From contig JBAXNR010000005.1 of the NCBI GenBank assembly GCA_037133675.1, forward strand, positions 1 to 64,000: 64,000 nucleotides of DNA. The letters run 5' to 3'. The DNA comes from UBA4132 sp037133675. Lineage in GTDB: Bacteria > Pseudomonadota > Gammaproteobacteria > Methylococcales > Methylomonadaceae. This document shows, one piece after another, positions 41,526 to 51,769 of this stretch (position 1 is its first letter; the number at the start of each line of letters is the position of its first letter). The position numbers and the translations under genes were made by a program. Under the pieces are notes generated by a model that was given only the letters and a program-made list of their open reading frames with translations, ran no database searches and was not told the origin of the DNA.

Positions 41526-42968
41526 TCAACGCGGCAACTCAGACGACCCCATCAAATATTCATCCACCGCTCGCGCTGCCTGTCTACCTTCACGAATTGC
41601 CCAAACGACTAAGGATTGTCCACGTCGTCCATCACCTGCGGCAAACACTTTATCGACCGAAGTACGATATTGTTTATCGTTGGCTTTGATGTGACCACGT
41701 TCTAACTCAACACCTAATTCGGCTAATAAACCTTCATGTACGGGATTAGTAAAGCCCATTGCTAAAAATACAATGTCCGCTTCTAAGCTAAATTCGCTAT
41801 TCGGCTTATTGCTCATTTTCCACTGACCGCCTTCTTGCTTCCATTCCACTTCGACCGCATTAAGGTGGGTGATTTTACCGTCTGCCCCAGTTACGCTTTG
41901 GGTGTTGACACTAAAATAGCGTTGTTTAACGCCTTCTTGCTGGGAAGAACTGGTACGGAATTTATTGGGCCAGTTAGGCCAAGTGAGTAGTTTATTTTCT
42001 TTTTCTGGGGGCTGGGGCAAAATTTCTAACTGCACAACCGATGCCGCACCTTGGCGGATAGAGGTACCAATACAATCAGAACCTGTATCACCGCCACCAA
42101 TCACCACCACTCGTTTACCAGTCGCGGTAATCGCTATGTCATCAGCAACAATGTCGCCTGCATTACGTTTATTTTGTTGACGCAAAAAATCCATCGCAAA
42201 ATAAACGCCTTCCAAATCGTTACGTCCTGCCACTTCTAAATCACGCGGTTTTTCTGCACCGACTGCCAACACGACAGCATCATAATCAGCCAGTATTTTT
42301 TGCGCTGAAATATCTTTACCGATATGGCTATTCGGTCTAAAACGCACGCCTTCTGCCTGCATTTGTGCAATCCGACGGTCAATATGCGATTTTTCCATTT
42401 TAAAATCGGGAATGCCGTAACGCATTAAACCGCCAATACGATCATTTTTCTCATACACCACCACTTCATGTCCAGCGCGTGCCAGTTGTTGAGCCGTTGC
42501 TAAACCCGCTGGGCCTGAACCGACAACCGCCACTTTTTTACCTGTGCGTTGCTGTGGAATTTGCGGTTTTACCCAGCCCATAGCCCACGCTTTATCGATA
42601 ATAGCGCATTCGATGGATTTAATCGTGACTGGTGATTCTTGTAAATTCAGCGTACAAGCGGCTTCACAGGGTGCTGGGCAAATCCGTCCTGTAAATTCAG
42701 GAAAGTTATTAGTGCTATGTAGCACACTTAACGCTTTCTCCCAGTCTTGGTGATAAACGTCATCATTCCATTCGGGAATAATGTTGTTTATGGGGCAACC
42801 TTGATGACAAAAAGGAATACCGCAATCCATACATCTAGCACCTTGACTAGCAACTTCGCTATCACTTGGCGTTAGAATAAATTCACGATAATGTTGAATA
42901 CGCTCTTCAGCAGGTGCATAGCTGCGCTCAGTGCGTGGTAGTTCGATAAATCCAGTGGGTTTGCCCAT
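41526..42968 (-). CDS. gltD: Glutamate synthase small subunit
   Basis: The 480-residue NADPH-oxidising subunit. The N-terminal cysteines for two 4Fe-4S clusters (CMDCGIPFCHQGCPI and CPAPCEAAC) are intact. The FAD loop VAVVGSGPAGLATAQQLARA and the NADPH loop VVVIGGGDTGSDCIG are both present. It passes electrons to GltB for reductive amidation of 2-oxoglutarate. It starts 1 bp after the gltB stop, as one operon. Confidence 0.97.
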   Translation of the reverse strand: MGKPTGFIELPRTERSYAPAEERIQHYREFILTPSDSEVASQGARCMDCGIPFCHQGCPINNIIPEWNDDVYHQDWEKALSVLHSTNNFPEFTGRICPAPCEAACTLNLQESPVTIKSIECAIIDKAWAMGWVKPQIPQQRTGKKVAVVGSGPAGLATAQQLARAGHEVVVYEKNDRIGGLMRYGIPDFKMEKSHIDRRIAQMQAEGVRFRPNSHIGKDISAQKILADYDAVVLAVGAEKPRDLEVAGRNDLEGVYFAMDFLRQQNKRNAGDIVADDIAITATGKRVVVIGGGDTGSDCIGTSIRQGAASVVQLEILPQPPEKENKLLTWPNWPNKFRTSSSQQEGVKQRYFSVNTQSVTGADGKITHLNAVEVEWKQEGGQWKMSNKPNSEFSLEADIVFLAMGFTNPVHEGLLAELGVELERGHIKANDKQYRTSVDKVFAAGDGRRGQSLVVWAIREGRQAARAVDEYLMGSSELPR

Positions 42969-42969
42969 G

Positions 42970-45900
42970 TTAAATAGCCTCTTTTTGAACGGTGGCAGCT
43001 TGTGCTAACTCAATTTTTTTCAATGCTTCGCGGTAATCGACAGGCATCACTTTGACAAAACGTGGCAAATAGTCTTTCCAATGAGTCAAAATATGTTTCG
43101 CCCGCTGGCTGTTGGTATAGTGCTGATGATTTTGAATGAGTTTCTTCAAGCGTCGTGCATCATCACGCGTCATATCAGACATCAGATCAACCAGTCCGTG
43201 CATTTCCAAATCGCCGCCTTGATGAGCAGTGACTTCCAGCGTTTCATCTTCTATAAGAAGAGGCTCAAGTTCAACCATTGCCATATTACACAATTTATCA
43301 AAATCGCCCGCTTCATCTAATACATAAGCCACGCCGCCTGACATACCCGCAGCGAAATTGCGTCCAGTTTTACCCAGCACAACCACAACACCGCCTGTCA
43401 TGTATTCACAGCCGTGATCGCCCACGCCTTCAACGACAGCAATCGCGCCTGAGTTACGCACCGCAAAACGTTCACCTGCGACACCGCTGAAATAACATTC
43501 ACCGCTGACTGCACCGTATAACACGGTGTTACCAACGATAATATTTTCTTCGGGTTTAATCGGACAGTCTTTTGGTTGATAAATGGCAAGTCGTCCGCCA
43601 CTCATGCCTTTACCAACATAATCATTACCATCGCCTTCAAGCTCGATGCTAATGCCTTGTGCTAAGAACGCGCCGAAACTTTGTCCAGCGGTGCCTTTGG
43701 CATAAATCGCAATGGTGTCATCGGGTAGCCCTTTATGACCATAACGTTTCGCCACTTCACCTGATAACATTGCCCCAAAAGTCCTGTTTAAACTACGAAT
43801 TGGGGTATGAATTTCAACAGGTTTACCCTCATCTAGCGCAGGTTTAGCTTGCGCTATCAGGGTGTGATCCAAGGCGTGTTCCAAACCGTGATCTTGTGTT
43901 TCGGTTTGATAAACCGCTGTGTTGGCATCGACTTCAGGTTTATAGAAAATACGGCTAAAATCTAAGCCTTCAGTTTTCCAATGATTAATCGCTTGATTCA
44001 TGTCTAATAAATCTGAGCGTCCAATGAGTTCATTCAGGTTGCGGAAGCCTAGTTTTGCCATCCACTGACGCACATCTTCTGCCACCATGAAGAAATAATT
44101 CACGACGTGTTCAGGTTGTCCTGTAAAACGTTTGCGCAATTCGGGGTCTTGCGTTGCCACACCGACTGGGCAAGTGTTCAAATGACATTTACGCATCATT
44201 AAACAACCAGACACAATCAGCGGTGCGGTGGCAAAACCGAATTCATCCGCACCTAATAACGCACCGATAATGACATCACGACCTGTTTTTAACCCGCCAT
44301 CAACCTGCACGGAAATACGTCCGCGTAGTTTGTTCAACACTAGAGTTTGATGAGTTTCAGCTAAACCAATTTCCCACGGTAAACCCGCGTGTTTGATAGA
44401 TGTCATAGGGCTTGCACCTGTGCCACCATCATAACCTGAAATGGTAACGTGATCGGCGTGCGCTTTGGCAACCCCAGCGGCAACCGTACCGACACCAACT
44501 TCTGATACCAATTTCACACTGATACGCGCTTGTGGATTAACGTTTTTCAAGTCATGAATCAATTGCGCTAAATCTTCAATCGAATAAATATCATGATGCG
44601 GCGGTGGTGAAATTAAACCCACGCCTTGGGTAGAGTGACGCACTTTAGCAATCACTGCATCAACTTTATGACCAGGTAATTGACCACCTTCACCAGGTTT
44701 CGCGCCTTGACTAACTTTAATTTGAATATCATCGGCATTGACCAAATATTCAGTGGTGACACCAAAACGACCCGACGCGACTTGTTTAATTGCTGAACGC
44801 ATGGAATCGCCATTCGGTAATGGTTTAAAACGTTCAGGTAATTCACCGCCCTCCCCTGTATTGGATTTACCGCCGATACGGTTCATGGCAATCGCTAAGT
44901 TAGTGTGTGCTTCATAAGAAATTGAACCAAACGACATAGCCCCAGTCGCAAAACGTTTAACGATGTCAGCTGCTGATTCCACTTCTTCTAATGGCACTGG
45001 CGTTGCTGCTTCTTTGAATTTCATCAAACCGCGCAAGGTCAGTAAGTTTTCATTTTGATCGTCAATTAAACGGCAAAATTCCGCGTATTTTTCGTAGCTG
45101 TTACTGCGGGTTGCGTGTTGCAAGGTGCTAATGGTTGCAGGTGTCCAAGTATGCGCTTCACCGCGTAGACGAAACGCATATTCGCCGCCAATATCCAAGG
45201 CATTGCGATATAAAGGCGCGTTACCAAAAGCGATACGATGACGACGGATGGTTTCTTCACTGATTTCAGCAAGTCCAGCACCTTCTGTGGTGCTGGTTGT
45301 ACCAGTGAAATACTGATCCAGAAACGGTTCAGCCAAACCAATCGAATTAAAAATCTGTGCGCCACAATAGGATTGATAGGTTGAAATGCCCATTTTTGAC
45401 ATGACTTTCAACAAACCTTTAGAAGTCGCTTTAATATAACGCTTATGCGTTTCATATTCGGACAGTTGTATTTCTGCACAGAAACTAGACAACGTATCCA
45501 AGGCTAAATAAGGATTGACCGCTTCTGCACCGTAAGCCGCTAACAGTGCGAAATGATGCACTTCACGCGCTTCACCTGTTTCAACGACTAAGCCCACTTT
45601 AGTACGCAAGCCTTCGCGAGTTAAATAATGATGTACCGCAGAGGTTGCTAATAATGCTGGAATAGCAATGTAAGCGGCATCCATATTACGGTCAGACAGT
45701 ACCAAAATATTATTGCCGTCTTCAACCGCTTGTTTTGCTGCAAGGTATATTTTAGCTAACGCGCCTTCCATACCGCTTGCACCTAAATCAACCGAATAAC
45801 ACAGCGTGACTGTTTTAGTTTTAAACGCCCCACCCGTGCGTGATTCAATACGGCGAATTTTTTCTAAATCCTGATTGCTTAAAATCGGTTGCTCGACTTC

Positions 45901-47598
45901 CAAACGCTTGTGAGTGCCGCCTTCATCCAAGCCCAATAAATTAGGACGAGGACCTATCAATGACACCAAAGACATCACTAATTCTTCTCGAATTGGATCT
46001 ATCGCAGGGTTAGTAACTTGCGCAAAGCCTTGTTTGAAGTAGTCATATAACAAGCGCGAACGGTCTGATAATACTGCCAACGCTGCATCGATACCCATTG
46101 AGCTTATGGCTTCCTGCCCTGTTTGTGCCATTGGTTTGAGGATAAACTCGATGTCTTCACGCGTATAGCCAAACGCTTGTTGACGACACAACAAGGTGTC
46201 GTTATCGGGTGCCATTGCCGATATTTCGGACGGCAATTTCGCCAGTAAAATTTGGGTTTTATCTAACCATTCTTCATAAGGATGACTGTTAGCTAACACC
46301 GCTTTAAGTTCCGCATCATCAATAATGCGACCTTGTTCAGTATCGATTAACAGCATTTTTCCTGGTTGCAAACGCCATTTTTTAATGATTTTGTGTTGGG
46401 GAATATCCAATACTCCCATTTCTGATGCCAAAATAACAAAGTCATCATCGGTGACAAGATAACGCGCAGGACGTAAACCATTACGATCCAAGGTCGCGCC
46501 AATTTGGCGACCGTCGGTAAAAGCAATCGCGGCAGGTCCATCCCAAGGTTCCATTAGGGCTGCGTTATATTCATAAAACGCTCTGAGTTTTTCATCCATC
46601 AATACATTGCCAGCCCACGCTTCTGGAATAAGCAACATCATGGCATGAGCCATTGAATAACCACCTGCAACCAATAATTCCAGCGCGTTATCAAAACTGG
46701 CTGAATCTGATTGCCCTTCGGCAATCAACGGCCACAGCTTATTGACATCATCACCTAATACTTTAGAGGCAATGGAATGACGACGTGCAGCCATCCAATT
46801 GACATTCCCGCGCAGGGTGTTGATTTCACCATTATGGGCAATCAATCTGAAAGGATGTGCTAAATCCCAAGTGGGAAACGTATTGGTAGAAAAGCGTTGA
46901 TGCACCAAAGCTAAGGCACTGACCACACGTTCATCACTGAGTTCTGGATAAAATGTACCGACTTGATCCGCCAGCAACATACCCTTGTAAACGATAGTGC
47001 GTGAGGATAACGAGGGCATATAGAAAGAATGTCCATGCTTTAAATTTAAAGCGCGGACTGCATTTTCCACTTGTTTACGAATCACAAACAGTTTGCGCTC
47101 GAAGCCATTTTGATCGATACAACCATCACCGCAAGCAATAAAAATTTGCCGTACCACAGGCTCAAGCGATTTTACTGAGTCACCTAAACCATCATTATTG
47201 ACAGGCACATCACGCCAACCGAGTAGCACAGCTTTTTCTTGCGCAATAATGTCGGTTAATAGCGTCTCACAACGGCTACGATTACCAGCATCCTGCGGGA
47301 AAAACACCATACCAACCGCATACTCACCTTTTGCAGGTAAGGTAATAGCTAATTTGCTACATTCGGCGCGTAAAAAGGTATCGGGAATTTGAATTAAAAT
47401 ACCCGCGCCGTCTCCTGCTTTTGGATCAGCTCCAACCGCACCACGGTGCGTTAAATTAGTCAGTAACTGCAAGCCTTGTTGGACAATTGCATGACTTTTC
47501 TGTCCCTTTATATGAACAATAAACCCCACGCCGCAAGCATCATGTTCATTGCGCGGATCATATAAACCCTGTCTAGTTGGTAGCGTACTTTGATTCAT
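42970..47598 (-). CDS. gltB: Glutamate synthase large subunit
   Basis: The 1542-residue FMN and 3Fe-4S enzyme that makes two glutamates from glutamine and 2-oxoglutarate. Maturation removes the first 21 residues to expose catalytic Cys22 (HDACGVGFIVH). The amidotransferase domain (22-430), central domain, FMN synthase domain (GEGGQLPGHKVDAVIAKVRH, about 970) and C-terminal beta-helix domain (GMSGG repeats) are in order. The cluster cysteines are in CLMMRKCHLNTCPVG (about 1130-1144). Intact. With glnA it forms the GS-GOGAT ammonium route. Confidence 0.97.
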   Translation of the reverse strand: MNQSTLPTRQGLYDPRNEHDACGVGFIVHIKGQKSHAIVQQGLQLLTNLTHRGAVGADPKAGDGAGILIQIPDTFLRAECSKLAITLPAKGEYAVGMVFFPQDAGNRSRCETLLTDIIAQEKAVLLGWRDVPVNNDGLGDSVKSLEPVVRQIFIACGDGCIDQNGFERKLFVIRKQVENAVRALNLKHGHSFYMPSLSSRTIVYKGMLLADQVGTFYPELSDERVVSALALVHQRFSTNTFPTWDLAHPFRLIAHNGEINTLRGNVNWMAARRHSIASKVLGDDVNKLWPLIAEGQSDSASFDNALELLVAGGYSMAHAMMLLIPEAWAGNVLMDEKLRAFYEYNAALMEPWDGPAAIAFTDGRQIGATLDRNGLRPARYLVTDDDFVILASEMGVLDIPQHKIIKKWRLQPGKMLLIDTEQGRIIDDAELKAVLANSHPYEEWLDKTQILLAKLPSEISAMAPDNDTLLCRQQAFGYTREDIEFILKPMAQTGQEAISSMGIDAALAVLSDRSRLLYDYFKQGFAQVTNPAIDPIREELVMSLVSLIGPRPNLLGLDEGGTHKRLEVEQPILSNQDLEKIRRIESRTGGAFKTKTVTLCYSVDLGASGMEGALAKIYLAAKQAVEDGNNILVLSDRNMDAAYIAIPALLATSAVHHYLTREGLRTKVGLVVETGEAREVHHFALLAAYGAEAVNPYLALDTLSSFCAEIQLSEYETHKRYIKATSKGLLKVMSKMGISTYQSYCGAQIFNSIGLAEPFLDQYFTGTTSTTEGAGLAEISEETIRRHRIAFGNAPLYRNALDIGGEYAFRLRGEAHTWTPATISTLQHATRSNSYEKYAEFCRLIDDQNENLLTLRGLMKFKEAATPVPLEEVESAADIVKRFATGAMSFGSISYEAHTNLAIAMNRIGGKSNTGEGGELPERFKPLPNGDSMRSAIKQVASGRFGVTTEYLVNADDIQIKVSQGAKPGEGGQLPGHKVDAVIAKVRHSTQGVGLISPPPHHDIYSIEDLAQLIHDLKNVNPQARISVKLVSEVGVGTVAAGVAKAHADHVTISGYDGGTGASPMTSIKHAGLPWEIGLAETHQTLVLNKLRGRISVQVDGGLKTGRDVIIGALLGADEFGFATAPLIVSGCLMMRKCHLNTCPVGVATQDPELRKRFTGQPEHVVNYFFMVAEDVRQWMAKLGFRNLNELIGRSDLLDMNQAINHWKTEGLDFSRIFYKPEVDANTAVYQTETQDHGLEHALDHTLIAQAKPALDEGKPVEIHTPIRSLNRTFGAMLSGEVAKRYGHKGLPDDTIAIYAKGTAGQSFGAFLAQGISIELEGDGNDYVGKGMSGGRLAIYQPKDCPIKPEENIIVGNTVLYGAVSGECYFSGVAGERFAVRNSGAIAVVEGVGDHGCEYMTGGVVVVLGKTGRNFAAGMSGGVAYVLDEAGDFDKLCNMAMVELEPLLIEDETLEVTAHQGGDLEMHGLVDLMSDMTRDDARRLKKLIQNHQHYTNSQRAKHILTHWKDYLPRFVKVMPVDYREALKKIELAQAATVQKEAI

Positions 47599-47953
47599 TG
47601 TTACCTCTAAAGTGTGTGTTGAGGATTACTATTATATTACTTACAGACCACTGTGGTATATTTTTACGAAGCTCAGAAGCTCACGCGTTGGCAAAACTGC
47701 TAAATTTTACAGATAAAAACCCAGTGCGTCACTCGATTTTTTACCTTTTACTTCCTAGTCATGCTAATAACCGCCCGTTTTTCATATTAACTTGTACCAA
47801 TCGCATTCATCTACTACCTTAAAAATTAATTCTATGTTTACTGTTAGCGCACAAAAATACACTACACAGTGGATTATTACCCAACTATTTATTGAAACAG
47901 GATAAAATAGGGTATCGATTTAATAATATTAACTAGCTAAGGATAAAAAACCC
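47599..47953. other. Divergent promoter region gltB/glgP
   Basis: 355 bp of AT-rich DNA between the two divergent genes. It must hold both promoters. AAGGAT lies before the glgP ATG. No clear -35/-10 pair, repeat or small gene can be supported. Confidence 0.5.
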
Positions 47954-50464
47954 ATGCCGCATAGACGTTTTAAAACCAGTAGCCCAAAGTCTACTATAAC
48001 AACCCTTCCTAATTTAGGAATGGATAAAGATCACATGGAGGCTGATTTCAAACGCTATTATGGACACCGACTCGGTAGGGATGAAAATTGCCTTTCTCTA
48101 CACTACGCTTATGAAGCCTTGTCTTTAGCGATTAGTGATCGGCTTACAGAACGCTGGAAAAAAACCTATAACGCGTATAAAGAGCAGGATTGTAAAAGAG
48201 CTTATTATTTATCAATGGAGTTTTTGATGGGGCGTACCCTCAGTAATGCCATGATTAATTTGGGCATTAACGATGTTGTTGATAAAACGTTGTACGATTT
48301 AGGTTTAGATCTCGAAGAATTGGTTGAAACAGAAGCCGATGCAGGGCTAGGCAATGGTGGTTTAGGTCGCTTAGCTGCGTGTTTTATCGATAGTTGTGCT
48401 ACTTTACAATTACCCGTGACAGGTTATGGCTTGCGTTATGAATACGGAATGTTTTCGCAGGATATTACTAACGGTGAGCAGGTAGAAAAACCCGACCATT
48501 GGTTGCGTAATGGTAATGTCTGGGAAATTGAACGCCTTGAATATACCCAAAAAATTAAATTCTGTGGACGTACAGAAGTTCATACCGATGAAAACGGTAA
48601 TAAGCGCGTTTGTTGGATTGAGAGCCATGATGTATTGGCAGTGCCTTTCGACACACCTATTCCTGGTTATCAAAACGGCACAGTGAATACCCTGCGCTTA
48701 TGGAAAGCCGCTGCAACCGATGAATTTGATTTGCAAGAATTTAACGAAGGTGATTATGCAGAATCGGTAGCAGCAAAAAACACCGCTGAAAATATCACCA
48801 TGGTGTTATATCCCAATGATGCCAATGAAAATGGAAAAGCCCTGCGTTTACGCCAACAATATTTGCTCGCCTCTGCCAGCTTACAAGATATATTACAAAC
48901 GTGGGTTGGTCGGCATAATAATGACTTTACTGATTTTGCCGCGAAAAATGCTTTCCAATTAAATGACACCCATCCCAGTATTGCGGTTGCCGAATTGATG
49001 CGTTTGTTGATGGATATTCATGGTTTCTCATGGGATAAAGCATGGTCGATTACTAGTAGCACGATGGCTTATACCAATCATACGCTATTGCCAGAAGCCT
49101 TGGAAAAATGGTCGGTGGGTTTAATGAAGCAGTTACTGCCCAGAATCATGGAGATTATTTTTGATATTAATGCCCATTTTATGTCCGAAGTCTCTTTGCA
49201 TTGGCCAGGTGATAAAGACCGCTTAACGCGGATGTCGCTGATTGAAGAAGGTCACGATAAAAAAGTTCGTATGGCTTATTTAGCGATTGTTGGCAGTCAT
49301 TCAGTGAACGGTGTGGCTGCACTGCATTCAAAATTGTTACAACAAGGTTTATTTAACGATTTTTATCAGTTATGGCCTGCAAAATTCAATAACAAGACCA
49401 ACGGTGTTACTCCACGTCGTTGGCTAGCGATGTGTAACCCAGAACTAGCAGAATTAATTACCGACACCATCGGTGATGGTTGGGTGACAGACTTATCTTT
49501 GTTACAAAAATTAGTGCCTTATGCCGATGATCAAGCCTTCCGTGATCGTTGGTATAAAGTTCAACAAGATGCTAAACAAAGATTAATAGACTTTAAAAAA
49601 CAAGAGTTGGATATTGATTTAAATGTCAACGCGTTGTTTGATGTGCAAGTCAAACGTATTCATGAATATAAACGCCAATTACTCAACGTCCTGCACGTCA
49701 TTCACTTGTATGAACGCATTAAACGTGGCGATACGGTCAATTGGGTGGATCGTTGTGTCTTAATCGGCGGTAAAGCCGCACCTGGTTATTTCATGGCAAA
49801 ACGCATTATCAAGTTCATCAATAATGTCGCCACTGTCATTAACAATGACCCCGATGTTGGTGACAAATTAAAATTAGTGTTCCTGCCTAATTATCGCGTC
49901 TCAGCGATGGAAAAAATCTGCCCAGGTGCAGATTTATCGGAGCAAATTTCGACTGCGGGCAAAGAAGCATCGGGTACAGGCAACATGAAATTCATGATGA
50001 ATGGCGCGATTACCATCGGTACATTAGATGGTGCAAACATCGAAATTCGTGAAGAAGTCGGCGATGATAATTTCTTTTTGTTTGGCTTAACGGAAGAAGA
50101 AGTCGAAGCCTCACGTCATCATTATGATCCTGTCGGCATCATTAGTCAGGATGAAGAGTTGCAAAGAGTCATGAATTTGCTCGAATGTGGACATTTCAAT
50201 CAATTTGAACCCAATATTTTTGACTGCATTATTGACTCGATAAAAAGTCCGAATGATCCTTGGTTAACGATTGCCGATTTCCGTAGTTTTGTGAATGCGC
50301 AAAAACAAGTGGAAATAGCGTATAGAGATAAAGAACGTTGGACACGCATGAGTATTTTAAATACTGCGTGCAGTGGCAAGTTTTCCACTGATAGAACCAT
50401 CACCGAATACAATGACGAAATCTGGAAACTCGACCCCATCAGCATTAATAACGACTACTCATAA
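47954..50464 (+). CDS. glgP: Glycogen/starch phosphorylase
   Basis: An 836-residue PLP enzyme that releases glucose-1-phosphate from glycogen. Visible are RAYYLSMEFLMGRTLSNAM near the N-terminus, the EADAGLGNGGLGRLAACFID glucan-binding region, the NDTHPSIAV segment, and the PLP-lysine region KEASGTGNMKFMMNGA (about residue 675). Normal length with no regulatory extension. The next gene, trmL, overlaps it by one base. Confidence 0.96.
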   Translation: MPHRRFKTSSPKSTITTLPNLGMDKDHMEADFKRYYGHRLGRDENCLSLHYAYEALSLAISDRLTERWKKTYNAYKEQDCKRAYYLSMEFLMGRTLSNAMINLGINDVVDKTLYDLGLDLEELVETEADAGLGNGGLGRLAACFIDSCATLQLPVTGYGLRYEYGMFSQDITNGEQVEKPDHWLRNGNVWEIERLEYTQKIKFCGRTEVHTDENGNKRVCWIESHDVLAVPFDTPIPGYQNGTVNTLRLWKAAATDEFDLQEFNEGDYAESVAAKNTAENITMVLYPNDANENGKALRLRQQYLLASASLQDILQTWVGRHNNDFTDFAAKNAFQLNDTHPSIAVAELMRLLMDIHGFSWDKAWSITSSTMAYTNHTLLPEALEKWSVGLMKQLLPRIMEIIFDINAHFMSEVSLHWPGDKDRLTRMSLIEEGHDKKVRMAYLAIVGSHSVNGVAALHSKLLQQGLFNDFYQLWPAKFNNKTNGVTPRRWLAMCNPELAELITDTIGDGWVTDLSLLQKLVPYADDQAFRDRWYKVQQDAKQRLIDFKKQELDIDLNVNALFDVQVKRIHEYKRQLLNVLHVIHLYERIKRGDTVNWVDRCVLIGGKAAPGYFMAKRIIKFINNVATVINNDPDVGDKLKLVFLPNYRVSAMEKICPGADLSEQISTAGKEASGTGNMKFMMNGAITIGTLDGANIEIREEVGDDNFFLFGLTEEEVEASRHHYDPVGIISQDEELQRVMNLLECGHFNQFEPNIFDCIIDSIKSPNDPWLTIADFRSFVNAQKQVEIAYRDKERWTRMSILNTACSGKFSTDRTITEYNDEIWKLDPISINNDYS

Positions 50465-50943
50465 TGTTTCATATTGTTTTGTATGAGCCAGAAATTCCAG
50501 CAAATACGGGCAATATTATTCGATTGTGTGCCAACACAGGGGCGCATTTACATTTAATCAAACCGCTAGGCTTTGACTTAGATGACAAAAAATTGCGCCG
50601 CGCAGGGTTGGATTATCATGAATGGGTGGCGGTGCAAGAACACGATTCTTACGCCGCTTTTCTCATGACCGTTAAACCACAACGGCTATTCGCGCTGACT
50701 ACCAAAGGTCAGCGCGTGGTCAGTGAGGTAACATTCCAAGCACAGGATGCTTTATTGTTTGGACCTGAAACCAGAGGACTCCCCGCAACTATCCTAGCCG
50801 AACTCGGTGCAGAATACTGTTTGTATCTACCCATGACCCCCACCAGCCGCAGTTTAAATTTATCTAATACCGTATCAATTGTGCTATACGAAGCATGGCG
50901 ACAATTGGATTTTTCGGGGGCGTTGATAAAAGAGCTTGGATAG
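50464..50943 (+). CDS. trmL: tRNA (cytidine/uridine-34-2'-O)-methyltransferase
   Basis: A 159-residue SPOUT-family methylase (YibK) that modifies the wobble base of tRNA-Leu isoacceptors. The trefoil-knot motifs are VLYEPEIPANTGNIIRLCAN, LLFGPETRGLP, and the C-terminal LPMTPTSRSLNLSNTVSIVL. It overlaps the glgP stop by one base (TAATG), so it is translated from the same message. Confidence 0.95.
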   Translation: MFHIVLYEPEIPANTGNIIRLCANTGAHLHLIKPLGFDLDDKKLRRAGLDYHEWVAVQEHDSYAAFLMTVKPQRLFALTTKGQRVVSEVTFQAQDALLFGPETRGLPATILAELGAEYCLYLPMTPTSRSLNLSNTVSIVLYEAWRQLDFSGALIKELG

Positions 50944-50954
50944 TTTTAACGATT

Positions 50955-51183
50955 TAGTCTGTAATTCCTCTTCCTTTAGGTTGAGGATAAATGCTTTGAC
51001 TTTGTTTCTATTTTCACCTATCTTATTCCCTGTGTTGATAGTGCTTGTTCACCCTGTAGTCAACTCTGCCGTTGGGAATCATCGGTACTGCCAGTCGAGG
51101 GGATATAAGACTCCCGCATTCGTGCCGAGCATCACCCCCGTTGAAGCTGGAAGCCCCGTCCTTTAGGTCGGAGTAGTTCAGAA
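50955..51183 (+). mobile_element. IS200/IS605-type remnant with omega-RNA-like end
   Basis: The right part (about 51030-51183) has the look of the 3' end of a tnpB element and its guide-RNA scaffold: AGTCGAGGGGATATAAGACT, then TTGAAGCTGGAAGCCCCGTC, closing with the hairpin CCGTCCTTTAGGTCGG. The left part (50963-50990) has a matching hairpin, CCTCTTCCTTTAGGTTGAGG. No transposase coding capacity lies between them, so this is probably an internally deleted, non-autonomous copy. The exact ends are uncertain. Confidence 0.5.
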
Positions 51184-51249
51184 GTAAGGCTGTTATTTTG
51201 CAAAATCATGTTATTTTTAATTCAACAATAAATCTTAGTAGGATACGTT

Positions 51250-51516
51250 ATGAAAAAAATATTAGGTGCGTTATCAATTGCTATATTAATGTCAATCAGT
51301 GCGCAAGCGTTTGCTACGCCTGAAGAAGATGCTGCGTGGATTGCTAAATGTGAAAAAGATAATGCCAAAGAAGGTGCAGCCGCTGGTACTGTGACCAAAT
51401 ATTGCAGCTGCATGAATAACAAAATGAGCGAAGACGAAAAAAAATCAATTACTGAATGGGAAAAATCACACGGCACAGAAATGAAAGCCTGTGAAGCTGA
51501 AGCTGGCTGGAAATAA
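51250..51516 (+). CDS. Small exported Cys-containing protein
   Basis: An 88-residue protein with a clear signal peptide (MKKILGALSIAILMSISAQA), cleaved near AFA. The mature part of about 65 residues is charged and has four Cys (AKCEKD, KYCSCMNNKM, KACEAE) that may form disulfides or bind metal. GTAGGA lies upstream of the ATG and a strong terminator follows. No family is recognised. A periplasmic role is inferred from the signal peptide. Confidence 0.75.
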   Translation: MKKILGALSIAILMSISAQAFATPEEDAAWIAKCEKDNAKEGAAAGTVTKYCSCMNNKMSEDEKKSITEWEKSHGTEMKACEAEAGWK

Positions 51517-51531
51517 ACTGGCGGTGAATCC

Positions 51532-51571
51532 AAAAAAGCGCGACTTAGCTTTTGCTAGTCGCGCTTTTTTA
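51532..51571. terminator. Bidirectional terminator
   Basis: AAAAAAGCGCGACT, an 11-base loop, then AGTCGCGCTTTTTT: a 14-bp perfect stem with A-run and T-run. It ends the small exported gene on the plus strand and any minus-strand transcript from the aspS side. Confidence 0.92.
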
Positions 51572-51578
51572 TTGTTTA

Positions 51579-51698
51579 TTAAATGCCAAATAAGGCTATC
51601 AACGCATTAATCCGTTGCAAATCAAGTTTATCTTGATACACGCCGCTCACAGGCACATCAGGCAACATCCCGCGCACTAATAAATAGCGCGTAGCCAT
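51579..51698 (-). CDS. Possible 39-residue gene or gene remnant
   Basis: The minus-strand frame reads MATRYLLVRGMLPDVPVSGV, then YQDKLDLQRINALIALFGI, with a natural-looking composition, and ends 8 bp before the terminator. It lies downstream of aspS on the same strand, where yebC or ruvC often lie in related genomes. It could be a small gene or the end of a lost one. No family is recognised. Confidence 0.3.
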   Translation of the reverse strand: MATRYLLVRGMLPDVPVSGVYQDKLDLQRINALIALFGI

Positions 51699-51724
51699 AT
51701 TGCCTCTATAATGATGCAGTATTC

Positions 51725-51755
51725 GGTGGATTACGCTATCACTAATCCACCCTAC
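51725..51755. repeat. Palindromic repeat
   Basis: GGTGGATTACGCTATC faces ACTAATCCACCCTAC. Related in layout to the TTGGGTTACGC repeats, between the small frame and aspS. Confidence 0.5.
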
Positions 51756-51769
51756 ATTTTCGTGAAACC

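Noticed and set aside
47577..47822. Plus-strand frame over the gltB start
   Set aside because: It overlaps a strongly supported gene and has no family pattern or ribosome site.
50936..51166. Seventy-six-codon frame after trmL
   Set aside because: It overlaps the hairpin ends of an IS605-type remnant and reads like non-coding DNA.
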